In this document: positions 9,604 through 16,963 of the stretch, piece by piece
How positions within the stretch are numbered: the first letter of the stretch is position 1
Layout of the letters: the number at the start of each line of letters is the position of its first letter
Assembly (NCBI GenBank): GCA_947447465.1
Contig: CANFKE010000025.1
Location: forward strand, 1 to 60,590
Origin: Chitinophagaceae bacterium
GTDB lineage: Bacteria; Bacteroidota; Bacteroidia; Chitinophagales; Chitinophagaceae
Length of the DNA stretch: 60,590 bases
Direction of reading: 5' to 3'
The notes under the pieces: model-generated
Databases searched by the model: none
Told to the model about the DNA's origin: nothing
The model's input: the letters and a program-made list of their open reading frames with translations, nothing else
Translations under genes and position numbers: made by a program

Positions 9604-9941
9604 AAAAGTGGCAGTTTTTAATAAAAGTGGAAGTTCTACATTTTGTATTTTGGCTGTAATATAGTTCAGTATTGGCTTTGAAGGCTTTTTAACAAATTGC
9701 CAAAAACTGCCACTTTCTGCCACTTTTTGCCACATCTTGCCACTTTTTCTGCCACTTTTAGGATTTGCCTCGTCCCTAAATTGGTTTGGATGTGGTTGCA
9801 TAGTGAAGATATTCAGTCCCTATGTGGGATATTGCTGTTTTGATAGGGTTCGTGATGTCAAAGATCTGGCCAGTGTTTTGGCTTTTGTGAGCGTAAATTA
9901 ATGAGGGAAAATGACGTGAAGAAATAAAGATATTCACAAAA
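9604..9941 (+). repeat. Composite intergenic repeat, copy A
   Basis: The same ordered blocks occur at 49308-49915. They are AAAAGTGGCAG and, 19 bp later, AAAAGTGGAAG; an ATTTTGGCTG block; an array of TGCCAC units at 9698, 9708, 9718, 9728, 9738 and 9750; GCCTCGTCCCTAAAT (9767-9781); TTTTGATAGGGTTC (9838-9851); ATGTCAAAGA; GTAAATTAAT (9893-9902); and AAATAAAGATATTCACAAAA (9922-9941). The left AAAAGTGGCA blocks are inverted copies of the TGCCACTTTT units. A 66-codon open frame crosses it on the minus strand, but copy B does not keep that frame open, so I do not call a gene. It may be the remains of a mobile element; no transposase is visible. Confidence 0.7.
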
Positions 9942-9998
9942 ATGTGAACATCTTGGTGTAGTTAGTTGATTATCAAATAATTAATTTTCACAATTGAA

Positions 9999-10379
9999 CT
10001 AAAAATCCAACACAATATTTTTCGGCTGGAAATCCTGCTCATCGCAGCGGATGTTGATGCGCTCTACGAGGATGCGGACATGTTCGTTGCGGATGTTCTT
10101 GAGGATGATCTTCTGGTCGTCGGTAAGCATGTTGCCACGGGTTGGGTAAGGCCCATAGGTCTTACCGTCTTTTATGGTAAATGAGATTGTAAATTCGGTG
10201 ACTGTGCAGTTGGGTAAGCCTGTGGTAAGCCGGGGATTGGTGAGAATGGTGGCAAATGTGGTGTGACCTGAGTCAACATTGGCCAGTTTCACCTGTGGTA
10301 TGCTGTTGCTCATGCCTTGTGCGTGAGCTGCATAGGAAATACCTGAAATAAGTGTGATGGTAAGTAAGAATCGGCGCAT
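9999..10379 (-). CDS. Small secreted protein resembling the GldM C-terminal domain
   Basis: A 126-residue protein with a clear signal peptide (MRRFLLTITLISGISYAAHA, cleavage before Q). The mature part follows the same pattern as the last domain of GldM at the left end of this window: a strand-rich start, a central G-N-M-LT-x-x-x-K motif (GNMLTDDQKIIL against SNMMLTAPMKAAL), then a strand and a C-terminal hydrophobic strand (NIVLDF against PIIFTV). I infer a stand-alone periplasmic GldM-D4-like domain. The similarity is by eye and weak, so the role stays open. It is convergent with nothing and lies right of composite repeat A. Confidence 0.55.
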   Translation of the reverse strand: MRRFLLTITLISGISYAAHAQGMSNSIPQVKLANVDSGHTTFATILTNPRLTTGLPNCTVTEFTISFTIKDGKTYGPYPTRGNMLTDDQKIILKNIRNEHVRILVERINIRCDEQDFQPKNIVLDF

Positions 10380-10605
10380 AAGGGGTATTTGTTTAAAGTT
10401 AGGGGAAATTGGGCTGAGTTGTACAGGTTGTTCTGCTCAATCGCTTTGGAGGCACAAAAAACGGTTGTCATACAAAACAAATACGTCCCGATGCGCCAAA
10501 GATCGTCGCGGTTCGAGGGCATCACCATGACAATCCTTGACCTACTCTACGCTCGTCGTTTATCTATAGAATTTACATTACTTTTACGGCCAAATAACGA
10601 CTGTT

Positions 10606-11409
10606 ATGAGCGATACAAATGAACAATTGATACCTTACCGCAAGCAGGAAAGCTGGGGTTTCTGTACTCCGGATAAAAAGATAGTGATAGCGTGCACTTA
10701 CGAGAACACCAATCCGTTTTCTGAAGGCCTGGCCGAAGTAAGGAATAACGATAAGAGTGGTTACATAGATAAGACCGGCACCCTGGTGATACCTTACAAG
10801 TATGATTACGGTTCATTGTTCAAAGAAGGACTGGCAGCAGTTGAGAAATTCGGCAAGTATGGTTATATAGACAAGACCGGCAAGGAAGTGATCCCTTTCC
10901 TGTTCAGCGATGCTGAAGATTTTATAGATGGTCTGGCCATAGTAGAACAAAAGGATAAGTGGGGCTTTATAGACAAGACCGGCAAGATAGTGATACCGTG
11001 CAAGTATGACCTGGTGACCGAATTTAAGAATGGTGTTGCCTTTGTGGAGCTGAACGGCAAGAACAAATACATAGACAAAAAGGGCAATTTTGTGCCTGAG
11101 CCTGCAGATCAGGACCTGTATGAAGGACTGGCACTGGCCTATGACGATACCGACAAGGTAGGTTACGTAGATGCGAATGATAAGATGGTCATTCCATGTA
11201 TCTATGATGATGGTATGGACTTCAATGAAGGTATGGCCGCTGTTTGCCTGAAAGGTAAGTGGGGTTTTGTGGATCTGAAGGGTAACCAAGTGATACCATG
11301 CATCTATGAAGATTTTATTGACGATTTTCAGGATGGATTGGCTCTAATGCAGATAGGCGAAGATTTCGGCTTCATTGACAAGAAGGGAACTGAGTATTGG
11401 GAAGAATAG
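10606..11409 (+). CDS. WG-repeat protein
   Basis: A 267-residue protein made almost entirely of WG repeats of about 33 residues, each reading roughly KWGFIDKTGKIVIPCKYD plus a F-x-G-L-A segment; about seven copies are visible. There is no signal peptide or membrane segment, so it should be cytoplasmic. The family is common in Bacteroidota and its function is unknown; the repeats are beta-rich and probably form a binding scaffold. A TACTTTTA near 10579 resembles a -7 box with one change. The DNA is itself repetitive because of the tandem units. Confidence 0.85.
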   Translation: MSDTNEQLIPYRKQESWGFCTPDKKIVIACTYENTNPFSEGLAEVRNNDKSGYIDKTGTLVIPYKYDYGSLFKEGLAAVEKFGKYGYIDKTGKEVIPFLFSDAEDFIDGLAIVEQKDKWGFIDKTGKIVIPCKYDLVTEFKNGVAFVELNGKNKYIDKKGNFVPEPADQDLYEGLALAYDDTDKVGYVDANDKMVIPCIYDDGMDFNEGMAAVCLKGKWGFVDLKGNQVIPCIYEDFIDDFQDGLALMQIGEDFGFIDKKGTEYWEE

Positions 11410-11481
11410 TCTGCACCAGCTGTAAGTTGTAAGTCTATACAGAGGTTTTTACTTTTAATTTTAAAATTTTACTTTTACCGC

Positions 11482-12387
11482 ATGTCAAATATTAAAACAG
11501 TAACCGTAATCGGTTCAGGAACAATGGGCAATGGCATATGCCATGTATTTGCCCAGAATGGCTTTAACGTGCACATGATGGATATCAACCAAGGTGCACT
11601 GGATAAGGCGATGGGTACCATTGGAAAGAATATGGACCGTCAGGTAGCTAAGGGTTCACTTACACAGGAAGACAAGGATGCCGCTATTGGTCGTATAAAA
11701 ACGTACACCGATATGGCTGAGGCAGTAAAAGATGTGCAACTGGTAGTAGAAGCTGCTACAGAGAATGTAGATCTTAAACTGAATATATTCCGCCAACTGG
11801 ACCAGCACTGCAATGCAGACTGCATACTGGCAAGTAATACATCGTCGATATCTATTACCAAGATAGCGAGCGTGACCAAGCGCCCGGGCAAGGTAATAGG
11901 TATGCATTTTATGAATCCTGTGCCGGTAATGAAGCTGGTAGAGATCATCAATGGTTATGCTACCGATGCTGCAGTTACTGAGACGATCACTGAGCTGAGC
12001 AAGGCAATTGGCAAGATACCTTGCAGTGCCAATGACTACCCCGGCTTTGTGGCCAATCGCATATTGATGCCTATGATCAACGAGGCTATCATAACCCTGC
12101 AGGAAGGTGTGGCCAGTGTAGAGGCGATCGATTCTATTATGAAGCTGGGTATGGCACATCCTATGGGTCCGCTGCAACTGGCTGACTTTATTGGATTGGA
12201 TACATGCCTTTCTATATTGAACGTATTGCATAATGGTATTGGTAATCCTAAATATGCCCCTGCTACCCTTTTGGTCAATATGGTACAGGCAGGTTACCTG
12301 GGTGCTAAGAGCGGAGAAGGATTTTACAAGTACACCCCGGGCAGTAAGGATCTGGTGGTGAGTGAAAGATTAGCGCATATCAAGTAA
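11482..12387 (+). CDS. 3-hydroxybutyryl-CoA dehydrogenase
   Basis: A 301-residue protein with the N-terminal NAD-binding motif GSGTMGNG (residues 11-18), the substrate segment ASNTSSISIT near residue 115, the catalytic-histidine segment GMHFMNPVPVMKLVE near residue 140, and the C-terminal 3HCDH dimer domain (GLDTCLSIL, GEGFYKY). It interconverts 3-hydroxyacyl-CoA and acetoacetyl-CoA-type substrates with NAD(P) in short-chain fatty acid metabolism. It matches the Hbd/PaaH type and lacks a fused hydratase domain. A strong hairpin terminator follows at 12409. Substrate chain length cannot be told from sequence. Confidence 0.92.
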   Translation: MSNIKTVTVIGSGTMGNGICHVFAQNGFNVHMMDINQGALDKAMGTIGKNMDRQVAKGSLTQEDKDAAIGRIKTYTDMAEAVKDVQLVVEAATENVDLKLNIFRQLDQHCNADCILASNTSSISITKIASVTKRPGKVIGMHFMNPVPVMKLVEIINGYATDAAVTETITELSKAIGKIPCSANDYPGFVANRILMPMINEAIITLQEGVASVEAIDSIMKLGMAHPMGPLQLADFIGLDTCLSILNVLHNGIGNPKYAPATLLVNMVQAGYLGAKSGEGFYKYTPGSKDLVVSERLAHIK

Positions 12388-12408
12388 GATAGTTTGAATT
12401 AAAATAGT

Positions 12409-12433
12409 AAAAGCCGCCCTAAGGGCGGCTTTT
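12409..12433 (+). terminator. Rho-independent terminator of the hydroxybutyryl-CoA dehydrogenase gene
   Basis: AAAAGCCGCCC (12409-12419), loop TAA, GGGCGGCTTTT (12423-12433): a perfect 11-bp stem ending in a T run. Confidence 0.9.
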
Positions 12434-12518
12434 GTGATTATAGAGCGACTGTGTAATCGGAGTTTTCAAATAGTATGGCTTCATTCTATAGCAGAATGTG
12501 ACACAGTTGGGATGGGGA

Positions 12519-12593
12519 GCGAACCTACGGCTCGCTGGTCAATGGGGAGAATCTGTATCTACAAACCTTTTGCACCTATGGCGCAATGACATG
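12519..12593 (+). repeat. Two-hairpin intergenic repeat, copy 1
   Basis: Hairpin GCGAACC-TAC-GGCTCGC (12519-12535) is followed by CTACAAACC and hairpin TTGCACC-TAT-GGCGCAA (12570-12586), then TGACATG. The same two hairpins and the 35-nt block around the second (12559-12593) occur at 53622-53694. Each hairpin is 17 nt with a 7-bp stem holding one A-C mismatch at the same place and a 3-nt loop. The spacer between the two hairpins is not conserved. Confidence 0.75.
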
Positions 12594-12679
12594 GTGGGCA
12601 ACCTTTAGTTTAAGGGTCTGATCGGCATTGGAATTATGGGTAATCTGTATAGGCTGTTAAGTAGTTGCCAATTTAGATA

Positions 12680-13174
12680 TTACTCTCTCCTATTTTCTAC
12701 CAGCGCATAATCTACCAGTGTGCGGTTGCGGAAGAAGAGGCGAAGCATGTTGCCTTTGTAGTTGTAGTACATGATCTGCTTGCCTTCTTTTACGGTCATT
12801 TCTTTGGGAGGACCGAGGAGCGTGAGGGCCTGCTGCATATTCATAAGGCCTTCTTTGAGTTTACATTCTTTCTTTTTGTCGAACTGACCGCAAGACTTAC
12901 TGCTCCCACAACTGAAGGAGAATTGTTCGGCCATGCCGGATCTCTTATTCCATTGCAGGGTAAGTTTTGTATTATCTACTGTATAATACCATGTGCTCCC
13001 CTTTCGGTTCTCGGCAATACGTGTGGGTTTGCCCAACAATATCATCACCTTATCTCTGGTAATATTTTCGGGCGCCAGCTTTACCAATGCCATTAGTTTA
13101 TCGGCAGGGGTAACTGCCAGGCATGCCATGTGCGCGCCTAAGAACAACAAAAACACCAATACAAACTTTCTCAT
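12680..13174 (-). CDS. Secreted protein with two BamE/SmpA-like segments
   Basis: The start at 13174 gives a 164-residue protein with a clean signal peptide (MRKFVLVFLLFLGAHMACLA); the longer frame from 13267 would add 31 charged residues in front and is less likely. Two segments follow the BamE/SmpA pattern of V-x-x-LLG-x-P: ITRDKVMILLGKPTRI at about residue 39 and MQQALTLLGPPKEM at about residue 110, each followed by a Trp/Tyr-rich strand (STWYY, IMYYNYKG). A central pair of cysteines (SCGSSKSCG) could be disulfide bonded. Function unknown; periplasmic location inferred. Confidence 0.65.
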   Translation of the reverse strand: MRKFVLVFLLFLGAHMACLAVTPADKLMALVKLAPENITRDKVMILLGKPTRIAENRKGSTWYYTVDNTKLTLQWNKRSGMAEQFSFSCGSSKSCGQFDKKKECKLKEGLMNMQQALTLLGPPKEMTVKEGKQIMYYNYKGNMLRLFFRNRTLVDYALVENRRE

Positions 13175-13354
13175 ACCCCGGGGTTTACCGACAATTTTAC
13201 TCTGTTGACCTCTAATATAACGCATTTTACCGACTTGTATTGTAAAATGATGTAAAAATCGGGCCAAGCGGGACGTAATTTTAGCTATCTTTGCCGTTCA
13301 ACCTCTTATTAAAAACAGGGCTGTTTGAAAATATTTCATAAATCGAATATTATT

Positions 13355-13384
13355 TTTGATTTTTGATAAAACTTCGTACATTTG
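13355..13384 (+). promoter_or_regulatory. Promoter of rpsT
   Basis: TTTG (13355-13358), an 18-nt spacer and TACATTTG (13377-13384) match the Bacteroidota consensus TTTG-N19-TAnnTTTG almost exactly. The rpsT start codon follows 25 bp later. Confidence 0.85.
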
Positions 13385-13409
13385 CAGTCCCTTAAAAAAA
13401 CAAAGATTA

Positions 13410-13664
13410 ATGGCAAATCATAAAGCTACCAAAAAGGATGTCCGCCAGAGCGAAAAACGTCGTGACCGTAATCGTTATTATGGCAAAACCACACGTAACG
13501 CTATACGTACATTATTAGCTAATACTGACAAAGCAGCTGCAAGCGAGAACCTGAGCAAAGTGATCTCTATGATCGACAAGTTGGCTAAGCGTAATGTAAT
13601 ACATAAGAACAAGGCCGGAAACCTGAAATCAGGTATCCAGAAGAGAGTTAATGCAATGGCATAA
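13410..13664 (+). CDS. rpsT: 30S ribosomal protein S20
   Basis: An 84-residue, strongly basic protein starting MANHKATKKDVRQSEKRRDR and rich in Lys, Arg and Ala, as S20 is. S20 binds 16S rRNA early in 30S assembly. The ATG at 13410 is chosen because an upstream in-frame start at 13356 lies inside the promoter. The gene has its own consensus promoter and its own hairpin terminator, so it is a single-gene unit. Confidence 0.96.
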   Translation: MANHKATKKDVRQSEKRRDRNRYYGKTTRNAIRTLLANTDKAAASENLSKVISMIDKLAKRNVIHKNKAGNLKSGIQKRVNAMA

Positions 13665-13689
13665 TTTTCAAAGGCTTATCCATATTGAG

Positions 13690-13714
13690 ATAACCCCGCT
13701 CTATGCGGGGTTAT
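13690..13714 (+). terminator. Rho-independent terminator of rpsT
   Basis: ATAACCCCGC (13690-13699), loop TCTAT, GCGGGGTTAT (13705-13714), followed by TTTGTT. The stem is a perfect 10 bp. Confidence 0.88.
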
Positions 13715-13748
13715 TTTGTTAGTATCAAGTGGAGATCATATACAATGT

Positions 13749-13835
13749 TATGTCGCCCTTTCAGGGCTAGTGTGTTGTAGGTGCGTGTTCGAGGGGTTGA
13801 AACCCCTCGCTATTTATGTCGCCCTTTCAGGGCTA
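13749..13835. repeat. Palindrome cluster upstream of truA
   Basis: Two exact 21-nt direct copies (13749-13769 and 13815-13835) each contain the hairpin GCCCT-TTC-AGGGC. Between them lies a third hairpin, GAGGGGTT-GA-AACCCCTC (13791-13808), a perfect 8-bp stem. The cluster fills the gap between the rpsT terminator and truA. Confidence 0.8.
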
Positions 13836-13876
13836 ATTTTGATATCGTGCCCTCATTTAAGTCAAACCATAGTTTT

Positions 13877-14638
13877 ATGCAACGTTATGTATTGGAAGTG
13901 ATGTATGATGGCGCGAAGTTCCACGGTTCGCAGGTGCAGGGTATGCAAGTGACCGTGCAATTGGCGTTGAATACGGCACTGACAACCATCTTTCGCATTC
14001 CGATAGCTACTTATGGTGCCAGCCGTACTGACGAGGGTGTACATGCTTTGTGCAATTATTATCATTTTGATATTGACCTTCCTGTCAACTTCGATCTACT
14101 TTATCGAATCAATGCAATATTGCCACAGGGTGTAGCGGTAAAGCATGTATTTACATCGGCAGAAGATTTTAATGTTCGTTTCGATGCGATCAGCCGCCAA
14201 TACCGATACCGCATATATGCCCATAAAGATCCGTTCCTGCATGAGCGGGCATTGTTCTTCCCATTACCTATCAATGAGGCAGTGCTGCACGAGACTGCTG
14301 CCATTATAAAGGAATACACCCATTTCGAATCGTTTTGCAAGCGCAATGCGCAGTCGCACACCTACACCTGCAGCATAATGGAAAGTTATTGGGAACGCAG
14401 GGGTAATGAATTGCAATATATAGTTCGCGCCAACCGTTTTTTGAGAGGAATGGTGCGCGGACTGGTAGGAACCCAACTGCAGGTAGCCCGGGGCAAGATG
14501 ACTGTTGATGGTTTCAGGCAGGTAATAGAGGCCAATGATTGTACAAAGGCTTTCTTTGATGTAAGTGGGAACGGCCTGTATCTTGAAGAAATCGCCTTCA
14601 AGGAAGGAGCATTAGTGCCGGTAGTGTATAAGCGGTGA
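13877..14638 (+). CDS. truA: tRNA pseudouridine(38-40) synthase TruA
   Basis: The start at 13877 gives 253 residues beginning MQRYVLEVMYDGAKFHGSQ, the usual TruA opening; the frame is open further upstream through the palindrome cluster, but that part is not protein-like. The catalytic aspartate is Asp52 in ASRTDEGVHA, and FLRGMVRGLVGT near the C-terminus is also conserved. It makes pseudouridine at positions 38-40 of the anticodon arm. The tRNA-Gln in this window carries U at 39, a possible target. No clear promoter box was found; the palindromes lie directly upstream. Confidence 0.95.
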   Translation: MQRYVLEVMYDGAKFHGSQVQGMQVTVQLALNTALTTIFRIPIATYGASRTDEGVHALCNYYHFDIDLPVNFDLLYRINAILPQGVAVKHVFTSAEDFNVRFDAISRQYRYRIYAHKDPFLHERALFFPLPINEAVLHETAAIIKEYTHFESFCKRNAQSHTYTCSIMESYWERRGNELQYIVRANRFLRGMVRGLVGTQLQVARGKMTVDGFRQVIEANDCTKAFFDVSGNGLYLEEIAFKEGALVPVVYKR

Positions 14639-14724
14639 TCCTACTAAAGAAACCCATACCATAACCAAAGATCGCCAAGACAGGTGTCCCTTATCGTGGC
14701 GACCTTCGGGTAGAAAAGCAATTC

Positions 14725-15570
14725 TTACAAACTATCTTTAGCTATTATGGTCCAGTCCTTAGACCCTAAACCGTTAGCTATACATTTATCCATAACAGCG
14801 GCCACAGCGGGAACAACTACCATTGGTGGTTCGCCAGAGACCTCATTCATCATCAACCCCGCATCTTTGCGTGCCATATTCAATTCCCATGTAGGCTGAT
14901 CGAAGGTATCGCTGGTCATTTTCTTTAGTCTAGCCTGCAGTGTATTGCCGGGATTGAACGTTTCGAACAACTTTGCCATATCTTCAACAGTTACGCCCGT
15001 AGCGCCTGCCAATGACAGCGCATCAGAGAGTCCGCCTGTCATGGCGATAAGCAAAAGGTTGCCTATTAGCTTTAGTCCTGCGGCTTTAGTTGCATCATCA
15101 CCAAAGTTCACCACTTTACCTGTCATTTCAGCCAAGCGAGGTGTCACCTCCCCTATCAACTGCTGATCTCCCGAAACCAGCATCATACCTGTACTTTCCA
15201 ATGCATTTTGCGGCCCCATGAATACAGGTGCATGCAAGTAAGCGAAACCTTTTGACCTCCAATAGTCAGCGCGGTGCTTAGCACCTGCTGTTGACGTGGT
15301 TGTGTGGTCGAGAATGATAGCACCAGGAGCAAATCCTGCACTCGCCTGCCCCAGCACATCGTCAACGGCGGCATCGTCTTTCAATGTAAGGTGAATATGA
15401 GTTGCTCCTTTTACTGCTTCTGCAACGTCGGCAAATGCTTTTGCCCCATCAGCCTCCAAAACAGCAGCCTTGGCAGCGGTCCTGTTCCAAACATTTACCT
15501 GCTGACCCTTAGCCAGCATTGCTTTTACAAAATTGGCGCCGAGGTGGCCCATGCCTAAAAATGCGATCAT
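14725..15570 (-). CDS. NAD(P)-dependent beta-hydroxyacid dehydrogenase family protein
   Basis: A 281-residue protein with the Rossmann opening MIAFLGMGHLGANF and the dimer/active-site region GLKLIGNLLLI, whose lysine near residue 167 is the family catalytic lysine. The family includes 3-hydroxyisobutyrate dehydrogenase, glyoxylate/succinic semialdehyde reductases and imine reductases. The substrate-binding loop reads HTTTSTAGAKH where 3-hydroxyisobutyrate dehydrogenase normally has D-x-STI-x-P, so the exact substrate is not assigned. It stands alone, convergent with truA, with a 154-nt gap to the terminator-bearing region on its right. Confidence 0.85.
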   Translation of the reverse strand: MIAFLGMGHLGANFVKAMLAKGQQVNVWNRTAAKAAVLEADGAKAFADVAEAVKGATHIHLTLKDDAAVDDVLGQASAGFAPGAIILDHTTTSTAGAKHRADYWRSKGFAYLHAPVFMGPQNALESTGMMLVSGDQQLIGEVTPRLAEMTGKVVNFGDDATKAAGLKLIGNLLLIAMTGGLSDALSLAGATGVTVEDMAKLFETFNPGNTLQARLKKMTSDTFDQPTWELNMARKDAGLMMNEVSGEPPMVVVPAVAAVMDKCIANGLGSKDWTIIAKDSL

Positions 15571-15690
15571 CGGAAGTGTATTATTTTGGTGGAATATTGA
15601 TTTATCGATAACAAATTTAGCCTTTTATCGGGTCATTGATCCCAATATTCGTATGCAGCAGTATCGCGAACTTTTTGCAGCATAATAAAA

Positions 15691-15719
15691 CAAAGGGCAT
15701 CCAATACGGACGCCCTTTG
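15691..15719 (-). terminator. Terminator after the anti-sigma-like gene
   Basis: CAAAGGGC (15691-15698) pairs with GCCCTTTG (15712-15719). On the minus strand the hairpin is followed by TTTTATTATG, giving the T-rich tail. It lies 30 nt past the stop of the gene at 15749. Confidence 0.75.
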
Positions 15720-15748
15720 CTGAATGAAAGTATAATATTGAACACACA

Positions 15749-16963
15749 TTATCTGTTGAGAATGGCGCATCTGATCTGGAACTGAAGATAGTTGCGATCG
15801 ATATATTTGTTTGTGGGTGTAATAACATTGTTGATACCTTCTCTGTAATACACAGCGGCCTTTACACCTTTAGATATAGCATATTCGGTCTTACCCATAA
15901 AACCCATATCGAACATAGGCGCGACCTTGATGTTACCACGATCTACCTGAGAAGCTTCCGGCCTATTATCTACCAGCATTTGCTGAAAATCGGGACCTAC
16001 ACCAACAGTAAGTTTTTTACCCACCTTATAACCAATACTTGGTGTGATCTGCGCATAGTAGAGATTATAAGCCTGATCCTGAGTGCGAATAACTCCCTGA
16101 GAACCGGTAACAGTTGCTTTGGCTTCATCGGTATTCTTTCCTGCTGAACTCTTTGCGCCCAACATACTACCGCCTGCAGCTGCTGCAGTAGTAGTTCCGC
16201 TTACACCTGTCTTATCAAGGTATTGGGTCTTTTGGGTATTATTGGTACCAATAAATGCTATGTCGCTTTCCACATATACCTTATCATTGATCATACGACG
16301 AGCGGTAGCACCTATCATATAACCATTGCTCTGGTTGCTGTAGTTAACACCACCACCCAGTATAATTGCCACTTTTGGATTCTTCTTTACAGCTTCGTCT
16401 TCTCTGAAAGTGAAGTAACCGGGGTTAACGATAGCTTTTTTCTTTTTCTTCAAAGCTTCATTCTTCAACTCTTCTGTATTAGCAGCAAACTTATCGGCCA
16501 CACTCTGTGAGTTGCCGTTCATTGTAGAATTTGGGTTGATCGAAACATCCGCAGCATTAGTCTTGTTATCATTCTTCACTACAGCAGCTATTTGCGGTCT
16601 GGTAGTATTATTTTCAGCTATTGCCGGTGCGGTCGTTTCCTGTGCAGGGATAACAGTTGCAGGCGCAGCAATACGGGCAACCTGTGCATGGCCGACCTTG
16701 TGCTTGTGAGTAGATGCCAGCTCAGCCGGTGCAGCTGATGATTGCCTCACACCACTTTCGTGGCGGATAACCGTAGATACACCAAAAGCCATAGCCACAG
16801 TAGCGGCTACACCCATAAGGGGCATCCACCAAAACAGCAGACCTCTTCTCTTCTTTTGCCCGTCTAATTCTTCAGTGAGTTTTTCCCAGTTTCGCGGGTT
16901 AAACTCAAAGTCGTTCTGGTCGAACTTCTGTCTGACCAAATCGTCAAATTCTCCTGGTTTCAT
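15749..16963 (-). CDS. Membrane protein encoded with an ECF sigma factor, probable anti-sigma/outer-membrane-like fusion
   Basis: A 404-residue protein. Residues 1-38 are cytoplasmic and charged (FDDLVRQKFDQNDFEFNPRNWEKL), followed by one transmembrane helix (about 40-62, LLFWWMPLMGVAATVAMAF) and an Ala/Thr/Asn-rich periplasmic linker. From about residue 195 the sequence alternates like an outer-membrane beta-barrel (VAIILGGGVNYSNQSNGYMI through YLQFQIRCAIL). The start overlaps the end of the sigma factor gene by 20 nt, which suggests translational coupling and an anti-sigma role for the N-terminal part. No classical zinc anti-sigma motif is seen, so the role is inferred from position. Confidence 0.7.
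   Translation of the reverse strand: MKPGEFDDLVRQKFDQNDFEFNPRNWEKLTEELDGQKKRRGLLFWWMPLMGVAATVAMAFGVSTVIRHESGVRQSSAAPAELASTHKHKVGHAQVARIAAPATVIPAQETTAPAIAENNTTRPQIAAVVKNDNKTNAADVSINPNSTMNGNSQSVADKFAANTEELKNEALKKKKKAIVNPGYFTFREDEAVKKNPKVAIILGGGVNYSNQSNGYMIGATARRMINDKVYVESDIAFIGTNNTQKTQYLDKTGVSGTTTAAAAGGSMLGAKSSAGKNTDEAKATVTGSQGVIRTQDQAYNLYYAQITPSIGYKVGKKLTVGVGPDFQQMLVDNRPEASQVDRGNIKVAPMFDMGFMGKTEYAISKGVKAAVYYREGINNVITPTNKYIDRNYLQFQIRCAILNR

Larger units (their letters stand above)
9361..9998. other. Repeat-rich intergenic region
   Basis: Between dnaE and the small secreted protein there is no credible gene. The region holds the AGA-type hairpin (9557-9580), composite repeat copy A (9604-9941) and two GTCTGAAYC-type segments (near 9436 and 9489) that resemble one at 52243. 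Confidence 0.6.

Noticed and set aside
9601..9801. 66-codon open frame on the minus strand across composite repeat A
   Set aside because: The frame comes from the repeated TGCCAC units, and copy B at 49.3 kb does not keep it open.
14672..14702. Possible terminator between truA and the hydroxyacid dehydrogenase gene
   Set aside because: Only a 6-bp stem (TCGCCA/TGGCGA) with a long loop and no T run on either strand.
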